Shown here one piece after another: positions 26,601 to 37,100 of a stretch of 64,000 nt of DNA. How positions within the stretch are numbered: the stretch's first letter is position 1; the number at the start of each line of letters is the position of its first letter. This DNA is from Strigops habroptila (Eukaryota > Chordata > Aves > Psittaciformes > Psittacidae), in assembly GCF_004027225.2 (NCBI RefSeq), contig NC_046360.1, positions 1,476,001-1,540,000 of the forward strand, written 5' to 3'. The notes below the pieces were generated by a model. The model was given only the letters and a program-made list of their open reading frames with translations. It was not told the origin of the DNA and ran no database searches. A program made the position numbers and the translations under genes.

Positions 26601-29600
26601 GGTTACAGCAGATGGCCAGTGGGAGAATGGATTTTAGCCTTGGTGCCCAGAATGCGATGCTGCAACAGACAGGTAAACTGCTGGGGTGTTAAATAACTGC
26701 TCTTCAAATGAAACAGCTACCACCTCCTCCCCTCCCCAGGCCAGCTTTCCTGTTAGTGGATTCCTGTTAAATGCATTAGATTTTGGTTCCTGTCAAAAGA
26801 CCTGGAGCCTATTGTCTTCTGGTCAGGGCATCGCTGATCCATTTCCTTCGTGCCAAGAGGCAGTGAGCCCTGGCAGTGACAACTGAGATCTTAGGATCCA
26901 ATTGGCATTTCTGCCCAGTGTAGTTGCTGGTACCTTGTTGCGTGAACTTGGGCCGAGGTATTTAAGACTTTCATTTCAGAGGTTTTCCGCAGCTTTGACA
27001 TTAGACAATCAGTCTTTCTCATTTGTTTCAACACTGATAAAATTCAGAGTAACTTATTTACCCCGTACCTGTTTGCTTCCCACACTTACAGCATGTGTTC
27101 ACTGAACGCCTGCCTTTCCTTGTGAGCATCCTTTAGACAAACACCTTTAGACAAACACCCCGAGGCGTTCAGCTGAGAGAGCTCAGCGTATCCTCTGCTT
27201 TAGAGCAGAAATCCCTCTGGAGTACCGATAGTGCTGGATACGTAGGGCTTTTTCTTTTGTACGCTCCTGTGTGTGTAACAGCACTGTGGGCTCTTACACA
27301 GATGTCATCCCTCATTCCCTGCATAACAAGTCTTAGGAGCAGCTGATGTCATCTTGGCCATTTGTGAAACACTGGGTTCTTTGGGGATGGAAAGCCAGCG
27401 AGGTGTGATTATCCACTCCAGAGCTGAGCTTCTTCAAGTGCATTTAGTAAAGTAAATGCCAGCTCCCTTTTCTGAAGTGCACTTCCACACAGACATTCAT
27501 TGCCTTTGCTTTCTCCGAAATAGGTCCCGTGGCAAACAACCTGCACTCGACAGGAGCACCTGGAGCAATGATCCACGTCCAGGCCAGCCTTCCACAGGGA
27601 ATCCTGGGCCTCAATTCTATTTCAACACATGGCACAAATGTAAGAGCAGCCCTTGATGGTTTATTATTGTAACACTTCTCTTTTAGAAAAGATGTTGGTG
27701 ATTTTGGGACTGACACATCTGCTGTCTTTATCTCAGCAGATGAGCCAGTATGCCGTAGGAGGGCAGCCATCTCCTAGTTTACAAACACAGCAACAGCTCT
27801 TTCCTCCTCCTCATTCACAGCAAGTGTTTGCCCTAGCACAGAACACACAACAGGTACTGTTACTTGCTTGTCATCTGTGTCTAGAAGTACCTCCCAAGAT
27901 CACAACTAGAACTCTTAACAGAAAACCAATAGAGTATCCCTAAAGTTACCTACCCCTGAACACTTTGCATCCATCCTTTTCCATCTTTTCCTTCCGCACA
28001 CAGTGTAACCCAGCAGCAATCTACAACACATCCTATGGGACTCAGCCCCACTACTCTCAGCCACGCCTGGCTCCTCACTCTGCCCAAGAGCTGCACACAA
28101 AGCATTACCCCAAGCCCATCTATTCATACAGGTGAGTAGAGAGCAGATAGCTTGATAGCTCTTGAGCACTTGTGAGCAGTAACCCCATGATCAGCCAACT
28201 GTTTGTGTCTGAAGAGATGGGCCTGAGGGTGCTAGGCCAGAAGGCAGCAGGATGGCTCAGTGCATGCAATCCGTTCTTTCCCGTATTTCTCTGCCCTGTA
28301 GCTGTTTGATTGCAATGGCACTGAAGAACAGCAAAACGGGCAGCCTCCCAGTGAGCGAGATCTACAGCTTCATGAAGGAGCACTTCCCCTACTTCAAGGT
28401 ATGTGTGCACCCAAAGGGTGGAGGCAGAACCTCACAAGTGCTTTGTTCATGCCTGACTTCACTGACATCCTCCTGCGCCTTTCAGACAGCCCCTGACGGC
28501 TGGAAGAACTCTGTGCGCCACAACCTGTCCCTCAATAAGTGTTTTGAGAAGGTGGAGAACAAACTGAGCGGCACCTCCCGCAAAGGGTGTCTGTGGGCTC
28601 TCAACCCAGCCAAGATCGACAAGATGGAGGAGGAGATGCAGAAGTGGAAGCGGAAGGACCTGGCTGCTATTCACAGGAGCATGGCTAACCCAGGTAGGAC
28701 TTCTGGTGTGGTTTTGATATGTGTATGAGAAGCAAGAGGGGGAGAAAAGGGCTGTTTGTCCAGGGATGGGTGAATCTTGGTAAATAAGTTATGTGGAACC
28801 AAGCAGACTAGTCAGAGTTCTGCCCTGCAGCAGCCTCCTCCTCTGCTCAGCTGAAATAGCCCATGCTCTGCGCTGAACGAACTCATTGCTGCTGGCTCAA
28901 GGTGGTTTGACAGCAGCAGGAGGAGGTAACAGAACTGACAGCTGGTTTTGGAGGCCTTCAGTGCAAATCAGTCCCCAGCTTCAAAATGGGTTGTGTTTTC
29001 CCCCGTGTTAACCGACCCAGCACCACCTGAGGAGGTACACTGCCTCTGGTGTCAGTAGTTATAATGTCCCATTTAAACAGAGTTTTCTGGCTGCTCCTCT
29101 GCAAAACTCACCCTTCACTTTCTCATTCTTATTTACAAAGACACATGGTTCTGAAGCTTTCAGGAGCTCAATATTGGCAAAATCAACTGGAGTTTTTTGC
29201 TGCAAAATCTGTGACATTTGATCAATGATAAATTACGTTCTCTTTTGCCTAAAAACAACAGTGCCATTGAAACTGTTAGGAGCCTCTTGTACCAGTCTCA
29301 TCTGAGATCCAAACAGAATTTAGAGCATCCCTCAGAGCAGGAGACCTGCTGAGGATGCTCAGTTCTGCCTCTATGGGTCAGCTGCTAACAGTGGTGGCTT
29401 AGTTGCCCCAAGTCTCTTGTGATCGCTTCTTTAGCTCAGTCAGGGGCTCCCTGCACAGCCAAAGCCTGTCCCTGTGCCACTTCTCGTACAGTGACAGACG
29501 TTGCCCGTTCAGTTCTATGGCAAGAGCACGGGACTGTGCTCACTTGTGAAATGCTTTGGCCGGCCCCTGCTTGAGCAAACGGGTTAAACTGTCTCTTTTC

Positions 29601-30846
29601 TCCCTTGGGAATGGGCATTGCTCGTGCAGAGGAGCTGGACAAGCTGATCACGGACAGACCGGAGAGCTGCCGGCGGCCCAGCAAGCAGCCCGAGCCCGAG
29701 GTCTCTGCCCTGAGCCACATGGCAGCAGCACAAGGCCGCATGTCCCTGGCGCAGCTGCAGCCGCAGCCACTGATGACACTCTCGCTGCAGTCCATGCCCC
29801 TGCACCACCAGCTCCAGCCCCAGCCTCGCATCGCCCCAGACTCGCCAGCACCCGCACAGACACCTCCTCTCCACACCCTGCCTGATGGGAGCCACAGCCC
29901 CCTCCCACACCACCCCATGGGACGGGCACCGCCGGACTTCCTGAACGTGACAGCAGACATGAACACGGAGGTGGATGCTCTTGACCCAAGCATCATGGAT
30001 TTTGCATTGCAAGGTACAGGAGGAGGAAGCTGGGGTGGGGAAGGACATGATTTATTGTGGTCTTGTGTAGGCACTGAATATATAACCAGGGTGCTCTGGA
30101 ATGGGATGTAACTAAGCTGAAAACTTTGCTGCAGCAAAGTGACTTCCCTGGCCTTCCTCAGTGCATTTCTGCCCTGTGCTAGGTGGGACAGCAACCCACC
30201 TTCATGGTTCAAGTGCAGGCACTGCAGTACCTAAGAGCAGGGTTGTCCAGCTGCCTGGGTCTGGGACATCACCACTCCCTGCCCCTGGGAAACCAGAGGG
30301 CTGCTTGTGCCTTGGTTTGTCCTTTCTGTAAAAGGAGAACTTCCCCAGCTTGGTGTGGCCCTGGGTTTTTGGTTAGCACATGGTAGATGGATGCTGCCCA
30401 GAGAGCCCTGGTCTCCTCCTGGAACCAGAGGATTTGGGGGGGAACAGACAGGGTTGCTGCTGCCTTTGCACTACAACTGGCAGCACCCAGGAGCAGTGCT
30501 GGCCCAAAGCCCTCTTGTTACAGACTGACCCCTACACGCGGTGCCCGGGTGGGTTGGATGCGTTGCTGTGACCAGACTTTCATCTTTCCCAGGTAACATA
30601 TGGGAGGAGATGAAAGACGACAGCTTCAGCCTCGACACACTGGCTGCCTTCAGCGCCTCCCCGCTGCACCTCTCAGACTGTGACCTGGGCACCCCCGGCC
30701 TCACCCCCGTCTCCAGCGGCAGCGATCACTCCTTCTCAGACGTGCAGGTCACCGGCCTTTACACCACCTACACCACGCTGGACAACGTGGCAGCAGCAGC
30801 TCAGTACATGAACCCCCAGGGCAACAAACCCATCGCTCTGCTCTGA
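17547..30846 (+). CDS. FOXN4: Forkhead box protein N4, complete, nine coding exons
   Basis: Coding exons: 17547-17629, 26509-26672, 27524-27639, 27737-27853, 28004-28131, 28302-28398, 28486-28693, 29630-30013, 30593-30846 (stop TGA 30844-30846). All introns are GT-AG and phases agree. The join is 1,551 nt, 516 codons plus stop; human FOXN4 is 517 residues. The protein starts [13 protein letters not shown], carries the forkhead domain at about residues 197-290 and ends QGNKPIALL, all as in vertebrate FOXN4. FOXN4 is a nuclear winged-helix factor that commits retinal progenitors to amacrine and horizontal fates and spinal p2 progenitors to V2b. The gene is tail-to-tail with ACACB, as in human. 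The 27737 acceptor could instead be 27740, which changes one Gln. Confidence 0.96.
24410..24576 (+). mobile_element. CR1 LINE 3' fragment in FOXN4 intron 1
   Basis: It begins CCCAGAGAAGCTGTGGCTGC, continues through the TGTTCAAGGCCAGGTTGG and GGTGTCCCTGCCCGTGGCAG segments and ends TCTGGGATTCTGTG. This is the terminal 165 bp or so of a CR1 element in forward orientation, sense to FOXN4. It is strongly 5' truncated and noncoding. Confidence 0.9.
25080..25460 (+). promoter_or_regulatory. Candidate FOXN4 intronic enhancer or alternative promoter
   Basis: Within about 380 bp are CAGATTAATGC (homeodomain-like), ACAATGG (SOX-like, twice), a CACGTG E-box near 25181, CAACTGTTG, a CACCTG E-box, and GCTAATTATTG. 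At 25360-25367 is TATTTAAG, TATA-like, preceded by a G+C-rich block and followed about 40 bp later by ACCATGG (25402-25408). That ATG opens only a nine-codon frame. The motif density and lack of repeat sequence suggest a conserved regulatory module. This is inference; alignment to other birds and mammals would decide. Confidence 0.35.
26509..28131 (+). CDS. FOXN4: FOXN4 exons 2-5, N-terminal region before the forkhead
   Basis: Exons 26509-26672, 27524-27639, 27737-27853 and 28004-28131. Exon 2 encodes [20 protein letters not shown], a FOXN1/FOXN4-type N-terminal conserved motif. Exon 4 is Gln-rich (MSQYAVGGQ, then [10 protein letters not shown]), aligning with human MSQFPVGGQP. Exon 5 ends [17 protein letters not shown], the lead-in to the forkhead domain. 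The linker exons 3-4 diverge from human while keeping length, as is usual outside the DNA-binding domain. Exon 4 is symmetric (phase 0 at both ends), so skipping it would leave the frame open. Confidence 0.93.
28302..28693 (+). CDS. FOXN4: FOXN4 exons 6-7, forkhead DNA-binding domain
   Basis: Exons 28302-28398 and 28486-28693 encode residues 203-304. Exon 6 reads [20 protein letters not shown] then [12 protein letters not shown]. Exon 7 holds the recognition helix, [16 protein letters not shown] at residues 240-255, including the Asn/Arg/His set that contacts forkhead sites. The wing is [19 protein letters not shown], followed by KWKRKD, a basic tail likely used for nuclear localisation. Conservation with human FOXN4 is near complete and no key residue is lost. 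Confidence 0.97.
28694..29629 (+). other. FOXN4: FOXN4 intron 7, no feature seen
   Basis: This 936-bp GT-AG intron separates the forkhead exons from the C-terminal exons. It shows no repeat, no conserved-looking motif cluster and no supported reading frame. Confidence 0.8.
29630..30846 (+). CDS. FOXN4: FOXN4 exons 8-9, C-terminal transactivation region
   Basis: Exons 29630-30013 and 30593-30846. Exon 8 is Gln/Pro-rich ([20 protein letters not shown]) and contains [19 protein letters not shown], matching human closely. Exon 9 begins with the acidic segment [15 protein letters not shown] at about residue 435, the activation-domain core shared with FOXN1, and ends GNKPIALL before TGA. The intron between them (30014-30592) holds no other feature I can see. 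Confidence 0.95.
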
Positions 30847-30974
30847 GCTTTGCACCATTCCAGGGACCTCCAGCGCAGGGGCCAGTTCCTCCCAACTGTT
30901 TAAATCCAACCCGAAAGCAATAAGAGAGCTCCTCCTGCAGATGCTATTTCCTGGGACACAGCACGTGATGCCAA

Positions 30975-30980
30975 AATAAA
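30975..30980 (+). terminator. FOXN4: Possible proximal poly(A) signal of FOXN4
   Basis: AATAAA lies 129 nt after the TGA. It could end a short-UTR isoform. Use is not demonstrable from sequence. Confidence 0.4.
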
Positions 30981-32244
30981 TCAAACTGTCAGCAGTAGAA
31001 CCACTTTCACGTGCTGGAAGGTTGAAGAAGGGCCATGGACACTTGTGCTCAGGACTGGGGAGCTCTCCAGAAGGATGTGGAAGGCCTCAGTCAGCAGGAA
31101 CTCAACTAGAAAGTAACTGAGCTAAAACCACCCAGTTAAGGTACACACACTTAACTGGTGCTGGGATCTGGATGCTGTTTGGGCACCACCTACACAGAAG
31201 CCAACACAAGCCAATGGGCCGGTCAGCACCAAGTTAGAGTCCAAAAGGGTTGATCCTGCACCATTCCATCTCTTTTCCTAAAGTTACCAAATAACTGTTG
31301 CCCTTGAAGAAGGACCACACAGGTTCTGGAGCCACTTGCACCACTAACACTTTTCGGACATAACTATTGTTAATTTATTGTTATGAGGTAGGAAAAAAAG
31401 GAGGAAAAATACTAAAAGTGAAAAATCCAACCCATAGCAGAGAACTGTTCTATGTAGGATTAAAGGCAGAGCCCTTACCCGTGAAGGGAGTGGTACTACT
31501 GAATTATTAAACTAGAGGATTTTAGGAATTATGCCTATTTTTAGGGGGTTTTTAAGAGATTAGATGTGGTTAGATCTTGTGCCTCGTGCTCCTGTCTGTT
31601 CTGTGCTAGGCAGTGTTACTGTTTGTAAATTTATTTATATTTATTGTTATGAAAAGCAATTATGTGAAGTGAGTTTGTCAAATGCTGCAGTGACCTGGTT
31701 TACATCCGCTAAATTATTCACGCTCCAAACGCAACGAGTTCAAGCGCTGTTGTTACACCACATGTAAAGAAGCACTTTTGATACTGTGAAACTCATGTGT
31801 TAGAAAGAATAACTCAGAGACCAAATATTGTAACTGTTCCTAGTGACTGTCACAACGTCCTTCGTTCCTGATGTTGGAATTCAGCATTTAGTCTACTTAC
31901 ACCTCTGTGAGCATGGAGTAATGCTTATGTCTTGTTTCATCTGTTCCTGTGCATCCAGAGACTCTCCCGGTTCCTGGGATTGCACCCACGTGCTCACAGG
32001 CTCCTCATCCCACACTGCTCCATGTGCTGCAGACTGGAGGGTGCAGGATGCTGGATCCATGCTCTGGGGCTTGGAGATTCCGCTGTGAAGATCAAGGGCT
32101 GGAAAACATCTGTGCCTGAATCTTCCCCCCCAGCATCTGCCCACGGCCACCTCTTCCAAAGGGGCACGATGCTCCACGTCCTAATTTATTGTCACGAGTG
32201 ATCATTTGCTGTGAGCGGCGGCATCGCTGGTTCTTCATGTGTTA

Positions 32245-32250
32245 AATAAA
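32245..32250 (+). terminator. FOXN4: Probable distal poly(A) signal of FOXN4
   Basis: AATAAA in the context GTTAAATAAACATTTC is followed within 40 bp by a GT-rich stretch (GTGGTTGGGGGTGTTGT), the usual downstream element. It is the best candidate for the main 3' end. Confidence 0.7.
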
Positions 32251-32274
32251 CATTTCTTAGCACTCAGCCCGTGG

Positions 32275-33950
32275 TTGGGGGTGTTGTAACCGCGCCGGTG
32301 GCAGGACAGACCCTGCTGTGCTGCAGCTCCATGTTAACAGCCATTCCCAGGCATCTGCTCCTGGAAACCCAACCCAGCCGGGAGATGCTTCCACATAACT
32401 CAGGGATGAGGAGCGGGTGCTTCTCCTCAGTCTAAGAGTGGGGTGTTCACATGCCCCCACTGAGAGAGAAGTGTCTCATCCACACACAAACTATTCATAG
32501 TGCTCAGCTGCAAAGGGGCTTCCCTCTGGAAGAGCAGCTTTCCCCAGGCTTCACTGCCCTCACACACACAACACCTTGCCCAAGCCAAAGGTTTGTCCCT
32601 GGCTCAAATCCCCCAGGAGAGGAGGGGTTCACAGGTAGGTGGTGCATGAGCTGCTCCTGCCAACCTGTCCCTGAAAACCGCTCCAGCTCAGTGCATGGAA
32701 GAGCTCTGGAGCAGGGGGAAGCGTGTGCGGGAGGGATGCGCAGGGCTGCTCTGCACCACAGCAGTGTAAGTGCTGCAGGGAGGGGGCCGCGCAGTGACGG
32801 AGGCACCAGCCCCTGCTCAGATTCACCACGTTTATACAACGACAGCAGGAGGAGGTCAGGAGAGCTGCCCAAGAGCTGGGCTCACTTTATTGCCTGTGTC
32901 TGGCTCCCGTACAGCGACCATCGCACCCCCTTCCCAAGAGAGTGCAGCAACACCTTTCAAACCACACAGCACTTCATAGAGCCCTTTTCTCCCCCAGCCC
33001 TAGGACAGGGAGCACCCCCTGCAGCTCCTGTGGGACCCCAGCCCAGGCATGGCCGGCACTGCACTGGAACCAGGCGTCCCACCTCCCATCGCCACCCTGC
33101 TGCCCCCTCTGCGAGCCAAAACTAACCCTGTGCTGGTGAAGTGACACACTGAGGCATGGGAAAGCACGTTCCATGTTCCCCCCCCCCAGGAACCAAGCTT
33201 TGATACCTTCAAAGGCCACCTGAGATGCATGGTACAGGTCCAGGCAGGCAGAGAGCTCACCCCAGCTACTGTGCTTCAGCGGAGGAAGCGGGTTACTGAG
33301 CAGGACCCTCCTCTCTGATCCCTGTAGGAGCCACAGGCTGAAAACACCCCAAGGAGCTGCAGTGCGAGCCTGAAAGGGCACGAGACAGGTGAGAGGAACA
33401 GTTGGGTCAGTCCAACCGTGGTGGATCCATTGATGTTTCTGCTGCAACAGCCCCCAGCACAGCTCACTGATGTCTTTTCTGGGCCACCAGCTATTCAGTC
33501 CCATCTACTGATCGCTCCGCAGGAAGGGGAAGGATGAGACAAGTTGCTCCTCACAGTTCCTGAGTTTATTAGAAAACAGCACGTTGAGACTGCAGCTTAA
33601 ACAGGGGTTACACTTCCTTGTACCAGTGCTGGTCAGCCTCAACACAGCCAGACGGAGACCTCCTCCTCCTTCATCCCACTTCCCTGCAGTGCCTGGGCCA
33701 TGCGGTTTGTACTGCCAGCTCCATCCAGTCTCCTGCGATGTGTCTGACACTGGTGCTTGCTTTAAAGACTAAGGCCAGAGCTTGCAACTAAAACACAGTA
33801 AAAGATTTTGGATTTAAAACCAACTTCTGCACTAGGTCCAGACTCCAGGCCCGGCTCAGGACGAGTCTATCTTCTGCCAAGCTGCCCCTCTGACGAACAC
33901 CCCAGCGCCAGAGGGAACTCTGATGGATGGCAAGACCAGCTTCAGGGCTT
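32275..33950. other. Convergent intergenic gap between FOXN4 and ACACB 3' ends
   Basis: This 1.7 kb lies between the FOXN4 distal poly(A) signal and the ACACB one. It has long open frames on both strands (224 codons plus, 176 codons minus) but no recognisable domain, and they overlap each other in opposite senses, which suggests composition. Two further minus-strand AATAAA motifs (TTTATT at 33565-33570 and 32886-32891) could be alternative ACACB 3' ends. No repeat is recognised. Confidence 0.6.
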
Positions 33951-33971
33951 AAAATACAAACACTGCCATCC

Positions 33972-33977
33972 TTTATT
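33972..33977 (-). terminator. ACACB: Probable poly(A) signal of ACACB
   Basis: TTTATT on plus is AATAAA on the minus strand, 136 nt after the ACACB stop codon. This would give a short 3' UTR. Additional minus-strand AATAAA motifs occur at 33570-33565 and 32891-32886. Confidence 0.6.
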
Positions 33978-34113
33978 TAGGCACACGAGTAAGAGCCCAA
34001 AACTTCAGTTCAAGGACTGAGGAACCGGGTGGGGAGGTGAGGTCTGGCCTCTGGGCAGCAGCGTGTCCCAGTGTCCTGCCTGCCCCATGGCAATTGCTCT
34101 GCATGCCACCGGC

Positions 34114-37100
34114 TCAAGACGGGCTGTCATTATCCACTGTTGATAGGAGATGGGCAACCTGGGCCTTCTGTGCAGGGGTGAGGTGCTGAGCTATCTGGAT
34201 GATGCAGTCCATGGTCACCTCGGGGTTGGTTTGGACCAAGCTGCAAGGCAGAATGGAGACGGTGGCTGAAGCAAAAACTGCTTCATCTCCACCACATGCT
34301 GTCCCCACCCCAGGAGACAACATCACCCCATCCAGCTCCCACAGCCACTCACCTCCGGACGTGCTTGAGCACATAGTCCCGCTTCAGGTACTTGATGTTC
34401 TCCCGGATGGCTGACTGGGTGCTTTCACCCTCTTGCATGTGCTTCTCCAGCCACTCCACCACCACCTGGTTGTTGTCCCAGAGGTAGCCCTGGGGAGAGC
34501 AGCACCGTGGGCAGAGGGTCCTGCTGCCTGCACAGCCTGAACCCCCTTTTCTGCTGTGGCCTCAGGGCTTCTCCTCCCATCACAAAACCAGGCAAGGGGG
34601 GTTTTCTTCTCAGGCCTGCACATACAGCACAGCATGATCCCCACTCCCTGGTGTGCAAACACCCACCCTGGCACAGGGTGGAAAGCAGCAATTCCCATCA
34701 CATGTTTACAGGCACTAATGGACAGTGCCAGAGTGACAGGGGAGAAGGTGACAGCCCCAGGGGTGCCCCTGGAAGCTGGGGCAGGGGGTACCTTCTCGGC
34801 TCCTTCCGTCTCCATGAACCAGCGCCGCAGCATGGACTGGATGTGGATGTGGCTCAGCTCACTGTTTGCCTTCAGGACCTCGGCCTTCACCACCTCCTCC
34901 AGCAGCAGCCGGCGCAGCCGCCAGTAGAGGAAGGAGCGGGCGTTCTTCCACTCCAGGATGTCCTGCAGGAACGGAGCAGAGCCTGCGTTTGTCTTTGCAG
35001 AAGGAGGAGGAGCTGATGGGCAGCGACTGCTCGCTCTCAGCTCACACCGGCAGGTCTGAAGACAGTTCTGCTGGGCTGCAGCAGACAGCAGCACCCAGGA
35101 CAGGGATATTGAAACCCAAACCTCCAGGAAACCCCAGCAAACCCCCAAACCACAGCAAACCCCCCGTGTGCAGCCCCTTCCCATGGTGCTCACCGTGATG
35201 ACGCCCTTCTCCTGCATGCGGCCCGGGGTGTCGTGCAGGTCAGCAAAGTGCACGGCCACCTGGTAGTACATGGGCAGCAGGAGCTCCTCCCGGGCCTTGA
35301 GCTGCTGCTCCAGCTCCTTGCGCTGCGCCTCGGACAGCTCGGGGGTCCCTGTGGGAGATGCCGTGCTGAGCAGCCCACCCTCCATCCCTGTGATGGGATC
35401 CACAGGCCACCACAGGGGCTGGGCTCTGCTCTGTGCTCCCACATCAGCCACCCCCACCAGGAAACGGTGCCAGCATCACACCCCTTTGCTTTGGAACATC
35501 TACACCCCTGCTCTGCAATGACCGTGTATCATCTCACCAGGTACTGATTCGGCATGGCCACTGCCATTCTTCATCTCAAAGCATGGGAAAGAAGTCCAGC
35601 ACCATTTATGGAGCCCACAGGAGATACTGGTGTTTTAAGGTACCACCACATCCTCTTGGCAGGCTCCACCATCAGAAAAGCCATAAAGAATTTTCACAGA
35701 GGAACACTAAAGGGTTTCCTCATGGTGTTTGGGCCTCATGTTTCAAACTTACTGCTACCAACGCTCGCTAACTGAAACACCCTTCCCTTACCCAGCTGCT
35801 CAGCGAGCTTGGCATAGACTGTATCGATCCTTCTCATGGTCTTCACCAAATCTTTCTTTCTGAACTTGATCTCCACTATTCCTCCAGGCTCCAAAATGCC
35901 TGCCCTGGAAGGAAAATGTGGTAAAGATCAGGGACTGGTCTCCAGGGGAGAATAAATCCTGGGACAAGAGGTCCAGGCAACTCTCAGCAGGACTATATGA
36001 CTGCAGGCCCCATGCGCCAGCTCTCACTTCCCCACAGCCAGGCTGCAGAGGGTGCAGATGTGCTCTGGATGCTGACCTGCTCTCCTTGTCCGCATAGAGC
36101 TCCACGTAGAGGGGGTTGATGGTGGAGTCGATGACCACCCAGGAGCCCCCCCGCAGCTCCGCGTGCGGTGGGATGTAGACCAGGACGGGCTGCTTGAAGT
36201 CCCGCAGGCTATCGACAATGAAGGCGCCGAACTTCAGCATTTGGTCGTACATGTCTGAAAGCCAAAGGGATTTTAGTGACTGGGTGCCCTGATTGCGCTG
36301 GGCCCCTTGCCTCCTCCTAGCTGCCCAAAGCCACCTTCTCCATTGGAGAGACCAAACAAGCACCCCAAAACCAGCCCAGCAGGAAGCCACCAAGCCCTGT
36401 CAATGGCCCATCGTGTCCCCAGCCCACCCCCACATCCCAGAGTGGTGCAGGAAGGGCACTGGTGGGCTGGGGAATCCCAAGACCAGTGCCCACAGTATGT
36501 CACAGTACAGGGATGGGGGCACCCAAAGCTCAGGTACCTTTCATGCCGCTGGAGAAGCCTCTCCAGTTGGCAAAGATCATGAGTGGGAGATGCTCCCGGT
36601 TGAAGTCCCGAATAGCCTGGGCTGTTTTAAAAGCAGAGTCTGGGAACCAGACCTGCCCGGCCTGCTGGACTATCTGGAAAAGACAGAGCAGCAGCACTGA
36701 GACTGGCACCAGTGCCTCCCAGCATGCTGCACTGGTAGGTTGGCAGCCATGGTGTGAAAGAGCTGAAAAACAAACTGACCAAGCACCCTTAATTTCACCA
36801 GTGTTTAAGGAAAACCAAAGGATTTTTAAGGACAAGCCAAAGGATCACACCAAGCTTTTTCCCTGCTCCCCCCGGCTGCCATTCAGCCGCACCAAGGTGT
36901 CCCCACACACCTTTGCCTCTGAGTCCAGGTTGGCCGGGTCCGCGGGTATCGTCACCTCCACGGGACGGGTCTCGACGGCGATGACACCCACAGGGAGACC
37001 TCCCAGCCTGCGGCAGGGCAGGGTGCCCTCAGCAGAGCCAGTTCCTCTCCATGCTGCACCCCAGCCCCACCAGAGACGTGTTTCTTCCCCTCCACCTTCC

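Larger units (their letters stand above)
30847..32270 (+). other. FOXN4: FOXN4 3' UTR with AU-rich element
   Basis: The 1.4 kb after the stop codon is noncoding and ends near the AATAAA at 32245-32250. Around 31626-31650 is an AU-rich run with repeated ATTTA pentamers (AAATTTATTTATATTTATTG), a class of element that destabilises mRNA. A second A/T-rich patch lies at 31370-31430. A proximal AATAAA at 30975-30980 could give a 3' UTR of only about 150 nt that lacks the AU-rich element. Confidence 0.7.

Noticed and set aside
32451-33125. 224-codon plus-strand open frame between FOXN4 and ACACB
   Set aside because: It lies past the FOXN4 poly(A) signal, overlaps a 176-codon antisense frame and shows no domain; low-complexity Pro/Ser composition suggests chance.
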